A DNA stretch of 64,000 bases from Scatophagus argus (Eukaryota; Chordata; Actinopteri; Scatophagidae), in NCBI RefSeq assembly GCF_020382885.2, contig NC_058497.1, positions 22,064,330 to 22,128,329 on the forward strand. Direction: 5' to 3'. This document shows positions 1 to 11,900 of the stretch, piece by piece. Both the position numbers and the translations under genes were made by a program. The notes under the pieces are model-generated. The model saw only the letters and a program-made list of their open reading frames with translations, was not told the origin of the DNA and ran no database searches. Every line of letters begins with the position of its first letter. Positions within the stretch are counted from its first letter, which is position 1.

Positions 1-1030
1 AAATATATGTGTATTATCTGTATAGAATTGCACGCTTGTGATTGGCCTATACTGTATGTATAGTCTATAGGAGAAATTTCACCTTAGTGGACCATTTTCA
101 CCTCGTAGTTCACAGACATCTGAAAGGGAAGAAGTCAGTTGTCAGCTGGTAATGCAACTCGCTTTTGTTTGATTCCTGCACCAGCAGTAAAAGTAAAGCA
201 GTGATGTGCAGATTCCCAGGGCAGCGACACAATCGAGCCACGTGTTTTCACTAAAGACTGGAAATGCAACAAAGTGAAAAATCTCTTCGCGCTACTGCCA
301 CATGGCTTTGTAAATAAACACAGTGCATGCAACGTTGTGCTGCAGAATGTTACTGTTTTCCGCCTGCTAATTTTTATTTTATTTTTATGTTTTGTTTTTT
401 TGCTGTAAATAAAATGCATTAAAGCAATTAGTTTTTGTTGGAACTGGGAGATGTTTTACTGTACCTGTTTTATTTGTTTTAGAAATGACGACTTCCAGCA
501 TTTTGTGTTAGTTTTTTTTTTTTGTCTCACTCCAAGCATTATGTAAAACACACAAACTGCGCCTACGCAGGCCCTGTTGTGGTTACTGGTCAGTAGGTGT
601 CATGTATTTGAAACAACCATGTGGAGTCACTCATTACATGTGCAGTTAGAAAACTCAAGTGAGTCTTCGTCCACACTAATGAAACCACAAATAGTTGGGA
701 TTTTTGTCCTGTTTTATGTGAACACTTGCATGCTGCATTATTTAAAAGTTTTAATGTTTCAAAACTTTACAAAGCTTGAAAAAAAAAACAACTCCAGAGG
801 ATCACAGTGGTGGAGGTCAGCTGCTCAGCATGTGTTGTATGAATGTTGGTTGTGGTTTGTGTAGTTTCTGCTGTAAATAAATGATGCTGAAAGTTAAAGC
901 CACAAACTTCGTCTCTGGACTCTTTGAAAAACTGACAGGTGCATGACGTTGTGGGTTTTTTATGGTTTTTCATATGTGGTCTGAATTATTTATGTTTTAT
1001 TTATTAATCACGAAAGTCTGTGTGTTTATG
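1..1030. other. AT-rich non-coding stretch at the window edge
   Basis: No open frame here has recognisable protein content. Two AATAAA motifs on the + strand (near 407 and 876) are compatible with the 3' UTR of a gene lying to the left, but nothing else supports that, and such motifs are common in AT-rich DNA. Confidence 0.3.
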
Positions 1031-1034
1031 ACCA

Positions 1035-1275
1035 GTTTGGATGAGGTCAGGGCTCTGTGAGGGCCAGCCAAGTTTGTCCACACCAAACTCATCCAGCCAT
1101 GTCTTTATGGAGCTTTGCTTTGTGCACTGGATCACAGTCATGCTGGAATAGAAAAGGGCCTTCAACAAACTGTTGCCACACTTGGAAGCACAGCATTGTC
1201 CAAAATGTCTTGCTATGCTGAAGCATTATGACTTCCCTTCACTGGAAGTCGCGGGCCGAGCCCAACCTCTGAAAA
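1035..1275 (-). mobile_element. Tc1-like transposase relic
   Basis: Read on the minus strand, this stretch matches the catalytic C-terminal half of fish Tc1-like transposases: a GLGP-like segment, a VKG.LNAS..QDIL-like segment with frameshifts, LPS.WQQF, FLFQHDC, PVHKA, KTW.DEFGV and W.SQSPDLNP. Several frameshifts break it, so it is dead. A second relic of the same region lies at 38660-38825 and is similar over about 150 bases. No terminal inverted repeats were found. Confidence 0.75.
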
Positions 1276-1316
1276 GCAGCCCCATAGTGTCGCTCTAAAT
1301 TGTTGCAGGGAAATAA

Positions 1317-1514
1317 ATGGATGATTTCACCGGCAGGGGGCGCCCTGAGCTCGTGTCGACATGGGCGTTGAGCCTCTTCTCCTCCCTGTTTTCCAGCGAT
1401 GCTGCAGACAGTATCCTCTGTATCTTGGCTCCACCTGGATGTGTCCGTCCCGCGTCTTCTTCTTGTCGTCTGCACTACCAGGTTCGTCTCCAGCAGATTA
1501 CCTGAAACTGAACG
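1317..1514 (+). other. mtus2: candidate untranslated first exon of mtus2
   Basis: This block is richer in G+C than its surroundings and ends in a good splice donor (AACG|GTAAGG, exon end 1514). The first mtus2 coding exon begins with a splice acceptor at 5772 and has an untranslated start, so at least one leader exon must lie upstream; this is the best-looking candidate. No transcript evidence is available and the left boundary is a guess. Short frames inside it are not credible proteins. Confidence 0.3.
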
Positions 1515-1779
1515 GTAAGGACGACCATTTTACAGCGGGGACGGTGTGTGTTTTCTGTCTCGGTCCACATCAGCCTCAGCGGCAGAGATCCTCTGGATTT
1601 ATTGACTCTACCGCATCTGCTGGAGAGACTGCGGATGATCCTGTGGTTAGAGGTGGTTGGATTAACGGTTTTATTTTTAAGTCACCAGTTTATCATGTCC
1701 GTTAATTCAAATTGTCTTCTAGCTGTTATATACAGTCAAGCAGAAAAAAAGACCGCGCCATAGGTGAGCTCACCTGAAA

Positions 1780-1807
1780 GTGTGTGTGTGTGTGTGTGTG
1801 TGTGTGT
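1780..1807. repeat. (TG)n microsatellite
   Basis: Uninterrupted TG dinucleotides, about 14 copies, in the putative first intron of mtus2. Confidence 0.95.
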
Positions 1808-4800
1808 CAGGCACTGGATTGTGTGTTCTTTCACCTCAGTCATGTTGTCTCATTCAGTGTCTGTCAAAGCCTCCTCTTTTCTTCCTGTTTGCACATCATG
1901 TCTTTGTAAATGGAAATTGTGAAATGAGGAACAACCTGACTGGAGAAACATCAGTAATAGTGAAGTGTCACATTTCTGTTGGCGAGCTGTTAGTGACTAC
2001 AGTTATCCAAAAGGCCTGACTCGTGTTCCGTTATGTAAGATGTGACCATGAGGTACAGAGGACCACCGAGGCCTCAGTTATCAGTGAAAGCTTGGTGAAT
2101 TACACCAACTTAACAGAAAAAGTGTTGATATTACATATTTGGGATTTTGCATAGGAAGATTTTATGTTGGCATTACATTGGCCTCTTACATTGCCTCTGC
2201 AACTACTGTGCCTTTACTTGTAGGATGCACAGTTTTCTGCTACTACGCCAGTTTGCTTAAGTCACAACAACAGAAGATGTTCTGTGAGCTTTGGTTGGTT
2301 ACACAAAGTCGTCAGGGCCACCGAAGCATTAAAACTGGAGGGGGAACCGATGCCTCCATTTTCATTCATCCTCAATATTTCATGAGGATTCTAGTTTAAG
2401 CATCAAGTGAAGCGTGGTGGACAAATGAAGGCCTTGATCTGCGCTCTGCTTCAGACGTGTGACTGCTATAAACTAAGGAGCTTCTGTTTCACTGAGAAAA
2501 ACAAAATTGTTTTGAGCACATGCGCTCCAGCACTCCTACGGGTTGCACAAATTTCGTAAGAAGATTCCTGGAGAAGGTCTCTCCATCATGCTGCATATTA
2601 TGAGGCAGGTGGCTGGGTGAGTTGCTCAACAATGGGGGGATGGGGAAACATGCTCAGGGAAGCATGTAGTTGGGGTGGGAAGGGGGGCATAAATTTCCTC
2701 AATCTCCCTCTTGCCATGTCACCTCGGCTACATTATCAGCTGTTGCAGCTGCAGGAAAAGCATGAGGGGCGAACAGCCAGGGAACGTAACTCAAAAAGAA
2801 GAAAAACAAACCTAGCACCCCGATGGCTTGCATGTAGAGTCGATCAGTATGTGTGCTGTGGGTGGAAATGGCAACTTGGGTGGTAAATGAAGTGAAGAAT
2901 CACTTCAGTGTACTTACACAGGGTACTTTTTCAGTCAGTAAGACACGCAATGTGATGCTCTTTCCTGCCCAGGCTGTGATGCTCAACTCTCCAGAGATTT
3001 GTGAATTAAAATAAATTAAAATGTTTGATTATCTCTGTAATGCTTTTATATCATCCAGCATGGGATACTGTGAAGCAGGAAATGATCAGATCCCGCAGTA
3101 AGAACAATGTGAATTTAACTCACCAAAGCGGGGCTAGTAGGATTAAAAAAAAATGTTTTTAGACTCCTTAAAGTGTGAAAGGGTGTATTTTAGGGTTCTG
3201 AGAAATGTTAATGTTACGTGTTAGTATTAGATTAATTAGATTAGAATTAGATTGTTTTTTAGGATATGGGGACATTCAATTATTATTTAGACTGAGGGGT
3301 CCCAGACATTTTACTGCAACAATGTGGACAAATCCCACTTCAAAACAACACACACACAAAAAACAAACAGTAAAAAAAAATCAAATCACATAGAAACAGT
3401 AAAATTTCTGTACCACACTGATTTGAAGTTGGAAAACAATTTCAGGGTTGGAGAAGCAATCAAGCAATCATGGCTGCCGCAGAAAAACAATCCTTTTACC
3501 AGATTGCAGTTTCTCTCTTGAAACAAGATTTTATTTATCCAATTTGTCACGTCTTGACATACTCCTCAGGGTATATGTAAGAATCGTGTTTGGTTACCCC
3601 GAGGAAGTTAGCGACCTTTTTTGGTTGAACAGTAATCATACAGTACTGTATGGGAGATGTGATAGGGAGGCTGGGGAGAGCCAGGTGTAAAGGAGTCTGA
3701 TTCATTGGTCTGTGTTCTGCAATGCAGGTGCTGAGACAGCATTTAGTGTGGTGTGTTAGCCTGTATCTCAAACACACACCTCTGTCCTTGGACCCTCTTT
3801 CCGTTTCTTTTCAAGTGTACTTCAGAAATATAAAAGGATGAAAACAAAGTGTATGCTTCACATAGCCAGAGTAGATTTGGTGCAGCGTGACTGGTTGGTT
3901 GTGTAGCCAACAGTATTTCTCCATTATTGTTCTAAACATCGTGATTTTGTTTTCATAGAGAGGGAAACAGGAATCTAGGTCTTGCTTTAATGTCACAAAT
4001 GTAGATGAGTTGGAGTAGCAGTCAGTCAGGTTTCATGCTAATCAACTGATGAGTCTAAGATCAAACAGAAAATTCACCCGTTTAGCTTTGCCCCAAGCTG
4101 TTTAAAAGCTGTTTTGTGTACATACCTGAAGTAAAATTTTAGGTAATTCTCTTCTGCCATTTGAACTGAATAGGAGGGCACAAAAACTATCAAGGCCCTT
4201 CCTTTTTTTTAACAGCTATGATGACTTAAGTGAAAAAAATGTGATGATATCCAGTGACACCTGACAACTGACTGAATAATGGCACCGATGTGGCGAGGGG
4301 AGGACTTAAAGTGCAGATAAAGCTGCTGCTTGAAATCAGAGGGTCTGTTAAAGGTCTCGGTATTGTACAAGAGTCCACTCAGTAAATAGGTTAGTTACAG
4401 ACATCCTTTATTGTGTGCTTTTTGGTTGAAGACAGGAAGGGAAACAACAGCGTCAGAGCACCACAGGTTTCTTCCCATTTACAGTATCAGCCTAATCGGA
4501 GACTCTGAATTTTCTCAGTAAGTGAAAACACGAGCCAACTGTTAATAATCATCAGGTTGTTATTGAATTCATTAAATACATTTCTTCACCATGTATACCA
4601 AAGCCTTAAATTCATTCAGTCAGTCAGTACAAGTCAGTCTCACATAGTGTTGCCATATTGTTTTTACTCCTGGAGTCAGTATAGTTTTGTCTGTAAGACG
4701 TTCCTCATGACTTCCTGTGTTCAGGGGAAGCTTGATTTGGCTGTTAACACACTTTGTTTGCAGAGTTTCCCATCACATCTTTAAATGATTTTATAAAATA

Positions 4801-5772
4801 CAGATACAGGTAGTAAAATTGCCATAGGGAGAACAAAAAGCACCAATAATTCAGTTGACGTTGACGTTCAGAGACGCCCTGTCATGTGTTTTTACATGCA
4901 TACTCTACGAATACGAACCCATTCGCAACTAATGTACGAGCAAATGAGTCTGTGAACGTTTCTATGGATTTTAAATAGATTTGCCTCTGCAGTGGTGGTT
5001 ATTTAACAATGAAGAAGACAATTTCCATGACTATTTCATACATCATCACATCTACATACACCTTTTGTTTTCTTTGTTTTGATCGAGAGATCCCTAGTGG
5101 AAAAAATTACATACTGTGTGTTTAACCGCCACCTGCTTGCCCTGCAGGACAACATGCTGTCATTTTGCCACCACCAGAGACCTGCTGTTGTATCATGATC
5201 AACTGCTGACTGTATGTTCAACAGCAATGTTTCTTGTATTTACTGGGATATATCAGCAGGGAAAGGGACAGTAGCTCTTTGCGACTGGTGCGCAGGCAAA
5301 ATGTAACGGATCAACAGAAAGTTGCTGCGGAATGTAAATCATTTTTATAGCAAAGTTGCTTGTGTCCTGAGGCTGTTCACAGGTTTAAGGAGACACTCAC
5401 AGAAAAGCAATCACAATCAAGTGTAAAATTAAGTTGCATTGTGTAAAATACACTTCGGACTATTAGGAAGCTAATAAATTGCTAATGGTGTTTCCTTTTT
5501 AAAATCAACTTCAGATGTTTGCCACAAGATAAAGGTGTTTGCTCTCCACAGGGGTAGGCTGCTAAAAATTGCAGGCCATCTGTCAATAATTCATCAGGAT
5601 CGGGAACAATAAATCTAATGTAATTGCATGTTTCATACCTGAAGCAGACTGAAGTATTGATGTGTTTACCTCACTTTTTTGGCCTTTATTCTTAGAGTTT
5701 ATACCTGTTAAATACTTAAGTCATCTGTCATTTTGTTGATCTTTTTGTCTGCTATGTTTTTCTTTTATGCAG
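1808..5772 (+). other. putative first intron of mtus2, non-coding
   Basis: No exon or RNA gene can be supported. At about 2660-2800 there is a less AT-rich block with two E-box-like CAGCTG motifs close together; it is a possible enhancer but not shown. The intron ends in a pyrimidine-rich tract and AG at 5771-5772. Confidence 0.4.
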
Positions 5773-5786
5773 GATAAGGATCCCCG

Positions 5787-5937
5787 ATGTCGCTGAGACC
5801 CATCTTTAAAATTAGAAATGATATTCAACACTGGCATTCTGGATTAAAATGTGAAAATCACTTCTAGGCTCCTCCTGTGATACTAAGATTTGATGGGTAG
5901 ACAGACTTTTTTTGTGACTGATGCCATGGATGATTGA
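5787..5937 (+). promoter_or_regulatory. mtus2: two short upstream ORFs in the mtus2 leader
   Basis: In the untranslated part of the first coding exon (5773-5976), ATG 5787 opens a 26-codon frame ending TAG 5865-5867, and ATG 5893 opens a 14-codon frame ending TGA 5935-5937. Both stop before the main ATG at 5977, so they could damp its translation. The TGA at 5935-5937 is also in frame with the main CDS, which fixes 5977 as the first in-frame ATG of this exon. Confidence 0.45.
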
Positions 5938-5976
5938 TTTTTTGCTCTTGAGGGCAAAGTCAGAGCTGTTTCCAAA

Positions 5977-8900
5977 ATGTGTGAGCGAGGCAAGCCCTTC
6001 GGTGAGAGGGAGCTAAGGAATAACAACCAGCAGAGTGGAATGCTGGGTGATGGTGATGCCAATGCCAATGACATCCGGACAGAAAATGGCAGGAGGACAG
6101 GTGATACTGGCACCCTGTCATCATCTGGGATGACTGAAACAGCCGAGCAAGACAAAGTCATCATGTGGGGTACAGACTCCCAATGTGACGACCCCGAGTT
6201 GGCTGAGTTTGAGATGCTGGAGAGTCAGGAGCTAGAGGCTTATGTGGTCGACGAGGAAGAGGACTTTGTTGGCCTTGCAGACCGCAAGGATCTTCATGAA
6301 CAGCCTGCATCATACAGCAAAGCCTCAGTAGAACAGGCAACAGACAATAAGAGAAGGAAAGAGAGGACATCTCCTGAACAAGATTCCAGTGCCTCTCTTG
6401 TGTCTGAGAGCAAAGAGGCATCCAGGACTGAGTTAAGCTCAGAAACTGATGTCTTTGTGTCCTGTCAGTCTACCATTTCAACCATGGACACTGCTGGCAG
6501 GACCCAGACAACAGACTCATGGCACGTTGCCTCTGGACCCTACTCAACCATCTCGGAAGACTTGACTCTGGTTTCTCAGACTTGTAACACTGCCACTGAG
6601 AGAGCCAAGGCCTCTGAAAGAGCTGGTCACCCTTCCTCCTCCTCTGGACAAAGCACAACACGCCAGAAAGATGTGGACGTGAACTTGAATTCAACAGCTG
6701 GCTTGGAAGATGTGGTATCACAGGCACAAGTGAACATTGGAGTTGTTCCATGTCATGATGTCGTTGACAAGCACAGGAACATCAGTAACCAGAGAAATAA
6801 GGCATGGAATAACATTTTAGAGAAAGACTGTGATCAAGGGAGAATTACAGAGCACAAGGGTTTACCTGCTGCAAAAAAATCCCATGCAGAAAGCAACACT
6901 AAAATAGATAAAAGCACACAAGCTGATGAGGCCCCTGATGTTAACTGCAGCCTACTCAAAACAGGTACAAAGGGGACTCAGTCATCAATTGAATCCAAAG
7001 CCATAAAGAAACAAGGATCATTTGATAACACACTCAGAAAACAAAACTCGTTTGACAAAACTTTTAAAAAGCAGCCATCATTTGAACATACTTTGAAGAA
7101 GCAGCTCTCCTTTGATAACACCTTAAAAAAGCAGGGCTCTTTTGAGAACACTGTCAACACCAGCTCTTCAAGTCTGGAGAGAAGGAGGCCATGGGGAAGC
7201 CCTAGTCGATCAGCAACTCCTACATCCCCTAAAACTACCTCCTGTTCCCCCAAAAGACGACCACCTGGTTCTCCAGCCAAGGTCCAGGGCATCAGGGCAC
7301 TGAGTTTGGAGCGAAGCGACTCCCCTCAGAGAGGTTTAAGTCAAACAGTCAAACCACCAGGTAAGACAAGTTTGAGCAGCGGCATCCCCAAACCTGTTAT
7401 GCCTCAGCAAAAAGAGCCTGAACCCAAGAGATCTTCTCCTCCGCAGAAGCCTAAAAACGTCCGTCCAAAAATCATCACCTATGTTCGAAAGAACCCTCAA
7501 GCAAAATCACAAGTGACAGATGTCCCACTTGAAGCCTCCACAATCCCATCAAGACTATCTTCTTACTCCAGCCCACCAGCTCACAAAGATATAAAGGTTG
7601 GTCCTCAACCTAAATCCACACCGGTGCCAAGTTCCTCCAACCTGCTTTTTGACAAATATCGACAGGAGATGCAGAAAGCAGGGTACTATCCCTCCGGAAT
7701 GGTTGTGACTGGGGCGAAACCTCCAAGCAGCACCGTCCCTCAAAGGTTGGCTGGGGCGTCAGACAATTTTTACGAGGATATTCCTGAGAAATACCTCCAA
7801 GAGGTGAGAAATGGACCTCGATATAATCAAACAGCTGCATGCCACGAGTGGTTGAAGTAGTGCACTGAAACGCTAGTGGCTCAAAATAGCAGCAGCTGAC
7901 AAAATATCTGATTTATGCGAAAGTTTGAGCCATATATGAAACTTCTGATTTCCTGAAAAGACACAAGGTCTGAGAACTGTCTGAAAGCATCTAAGCTAAC
8001 AGTGATGCTAACAGTAAAAGTCACAGTTGCTAAATATATAGACCCAGAATATTGTATGTAAATGATACAATTGCCAGTGAGTTAATATCTTCATTGTGAT
8101 GATTGTGATCGACTATATTGGTAATGTCCCTCATCAGCGTGTTTCCCAAGAAGGAGGCGGTGCTTACCGCTCACCCAGGGCTCTGAGGCCTCAGCTGGGG
8201 TTAGGAGCAGTCACCAGGCAGCCTGCAGCCAAGGCAAGAGTTCAACAGACAGGTCAAAGGTCAACCACGGCCCAGAGCCATTCTGCTCAGGTGGTGTCCT
8301 CCCAAGGCTACCAGGACCCTGCAGGTGTGATGGTGATCTACTGGCATAATGAGCTCAAAGTGAAAATGTACACACGGTGTCAGCACATATATGCATGATT
8401 TGTTATCAGAGTTGATAGGAAGAGGAAAATAAGAAATTCTCATGAATTGTAATTAAACTAAGAGAGCACAAGGGCATATCTGACACTGAGTACCACATGC
8501 CTGTGCTGTGAACCATGTAGACCATTGCGTGAAAATTAAAGAAGAAGAAGAAGTAGTTCTGTTCATACCTTACAATTCTGTGCACATCCCATCCCCTGTT
8601 GTCGAGCTGCAGTGAAGTTATCGCCTTCAGCTTTCTGAATGATTTACCAAGTTTTCTTCCCTTCATGCTTATGGATGAGGCTTGGCTTTTGGCACCTAAA
8701 CTCTTTGAAGTGGAAAGCATTTCACAGCAATGTAGCTCAACTTGTACTGCATATTCCATCCTGCTCACATTATAAGTCATGATGTAGTCAGATTCCGCAT
8801 GTGGTGATGGTGTGACTGGAGGCTATCATATGCGTTCGTGTATGTGTGCTGTCTTGTGATGACATTTATGGTAACTAAGTTCCAAGACTGGATTGAAAGA

Positions 8901-11900
8901 TCTTATTTCTTTCTTATTCTGAAAGTTTCTTAGTTTAGCACGAGAGTGAACTGTACATTGAAACACAAAGTGCAGCTCTTCTGTCAATAGATCTTGATGA
9001 TTCACTCACTGTTCTTATATATATTATATAATATCTCTGAATATTGCATATTTTCCTATCTTCAGCAGAGCAAAAGAGGTCAGGAGAAAGAGGTCAAGAA
9101 ACCACCCCCAAGAGCCTCCTGTTCAAACCAGGCCAGTCCGGTCTCCGTCCTCCAGGCTTCTCCACCCTGCCAGCTGCCCGTCTGGCTGCCTTCGGCTTCG
9201 TCCGGAGCTCCAGCGTCTCGTCTGTGTCCAGTAACCAGTCTAACGATAGCAGCCACAGTGATCCTTGTCGACCCTCTCAACGTGAGTCACGCTCTTCCCA
9301 CTCATTTCATATGGATTAGAGAGATACAGTTTAGGTTGGAAAAGAGTTTCCAACCAAAATATTCCTGACATCATGCAGACGGTGCTATTTCTGATTAGAA
9401 GGATATATGATTAATTGTATTTACATCTCTTTAGTTCACCAGCAGTCATGATTGGCCCTGATATCCTTGGTTACCATAGTAACAGCTACTCACTTCCTTT
9501 CATTTTTCATTCATTTATCACAAATAGGCACTGAAAGCCACTGCTGCACCACATGGGCTTTGATGAATAAGTCTGTAAGTCACTCTCCTCCCTCTGCTGC
9601 CTCTTCTCAGCCTACGTGCTGCACCATTTTATCTATTTCGGATCCAGCTGTCCGACCTGACACCTATAAACTTCCTGCAGCCTTCATTCAGACAAATCAA
9701 TACTGGTAAAATTCAAGCTGATTACCTCTGCATGGAAGAGAGATACAAGAAAAGTGTCAGAGAGAATGCATTTATTGAACTTAAGGAGTTTGTATGTGTT
9801 CTGTTCCAGCACATTCATAGTGGTGACTCAGACTAACCGTTGTCTGAAAAATGTGTAGACATGCTATAAAAAATCCTGTTTTTACTTCCTGTGCTTTTGT
9901 ATTTATCACATGATTTTGAATCTCAAAGATTATCTAATGGTGTCCACATTTTTGTAAGACTTGTCAGCCTGCAGAGGCTAAATTTTCTCTGTCCGATCTG
10001 TAATATCCGTGCTGAATGGCAGATATGATGATGGCATCGTACTGTCCTCACTTGAGTGTCACCACATTTGCTGCAGTTTTAGACAACTGCCCTTCCCTTC
10101 CTGCACTTTTGCAGACTCTGCATTAAGCTGGTGCTCAGACTGAAAGAAAAAAAAGAAAGAAAACAGCTGTTGTCTCATGCAGGGTGTCTGAAGCACAGCA
10201 ACTGCTTCACGTGTCAAACACAGTCTCGTCTTCCCTATTTATAATCTCTGAAATGAAGAAATGGTGCCGACGGCTGCGGTGTGAGTCGACAAGAGACGGT
10301 CAGGGTGTGGTGTATGACAGGACGATCTGTGTGGCTGTTTTTACCTCAGCACCAAGACCAGCCTCTTTATTGCCTGTGGATCTCCTCATACTTTCACTGC
10401 AGTCAAGTCAGATAATGGTCTCTCTTTCCAGCCTCGCTGTCCCTTCCTAAAAGGCCTCAATGTACACTTTACTGGGTTATTTTGTACCATTTTTAACACT
10501 CATTCTTCAGAAGGCAAGCTCAGCTCAAGATGATAACCTGCGGTCCTGTAAGTGTGGCCTGGCCTTCTCTGTCTTTTTTCTATCTCTATCTTTGTCTTTG
10601 TTAGCTACTCTGAGGAGCTGCTGTTTAATTTGTAAGCCAGTTGCAAATTTGCAATGCCCCCCCCCCCAAAAAAAAACAGGCAAGCTGTTTGTGCTGTACA
10701 GAGTAGATGGGTGTGTACCAGATAGAAAAACATGACTGGCAGCTTGCACATCAGTGTTTCCCTTCAGGCTCAGACAGCGCTGCTCTATTAGTATGCCACT
10801 GTGTGTTTCAGATGCAGCCAAATTCACCGGGGATGCGCTCCAGCTAAACATTGTTCCTGTGAGCGACTCCTTCCACTCAGTGAAGAGAATTCTCTAATGG
10901 ATCAGGTTGATTGTGACGTATCAAATTCATCCATCCAGTTAGATCAGCGCAAACGCATAGGATGCTTATGTGTCTGTTGCTGTTTGACAAGCGAGCTATA
11001 CTGTGTTTTGTCTTTTATCAAGCAAAAGTGCCAAATGCTCATTGTCTCCACATTCTCAACATTTTATTTTTATATAGATAAGCAATTCTAATGCTCCTTT
11101 GATCCATACTTCCTGACAGTTCACAGACGTGGCAGAGCTGCTAGTTAGTATGTACTTTATAATCCAGATTCATGCTTTGTGTACAAGTTCCAACTGAGAC
11201 TTCACAGCAGTTGAAGCAGCACAAATCTCAGTGGCACATTATGAATATTAAGCCCTTCTTTCCCTTGGATCAGCCCCCATCCCTGTCATATGCTGCAACA
11301 AGAAATATCGTCACACACAGTAGAGTCCGTACGACCCTCTGAACTGAAAGAGATATTTTGTTTTTTACTCTGTCTTCTCATGAGGAGATGTGATTTAAAA
11401 AGAAACAAACTGTGAGTGCAGATCAAATACAGAATGACTATACAGTATTGTGCCTTTCAAAAACTGGCTTCACATTTTTCTTCCCACTCCAGTTAAACAC
11501 TTGTTTCTTGTTTCCTAAAATGTATCTTCGGGGATTTCCCTAAATGCACACCATAGCAGGGCTCACAGTTGTGTCCTGCTGAAGTTTTGTCTGGCGTCAC
11601 AGGTTTATTTAAGTGACTTCTGTTTAGACAATAAAAAAATAGTTGTATAAAACTAAGAGAAAAAAATGACAAAAAGCTCATGTTATTCCAATGATATCTG
11701 CCTGAATTTGTTTGTTTCCAATATTTGCATCACAGAGTTCAGACAGCTTAAATGAGAAAAACAATATCTAAATTCAGAAAAAGGGGATTTATCAAGGAAG
11801 AGAAGATATGACAGTACATCCAGTAGATATGAGATAGATAAGCATTTTATTTTAATGCATTATTTTATTTGAACCTGGGTGGAAAAAAGCACCTGCTGAC

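Noticed and set aside
2617..2886. 89-codon + strand frame upstream of mtus2
   Set aside because: No family match and no splice context; kept only as a possible regulatory block.
7804..7860. Mtus2 ending at 7860 as a single-exon gene
   Set aside because: The frame runs into a perfect GTGAGA donor after EKYLQE, the conserved splice point, and later exons continue the family sequence.
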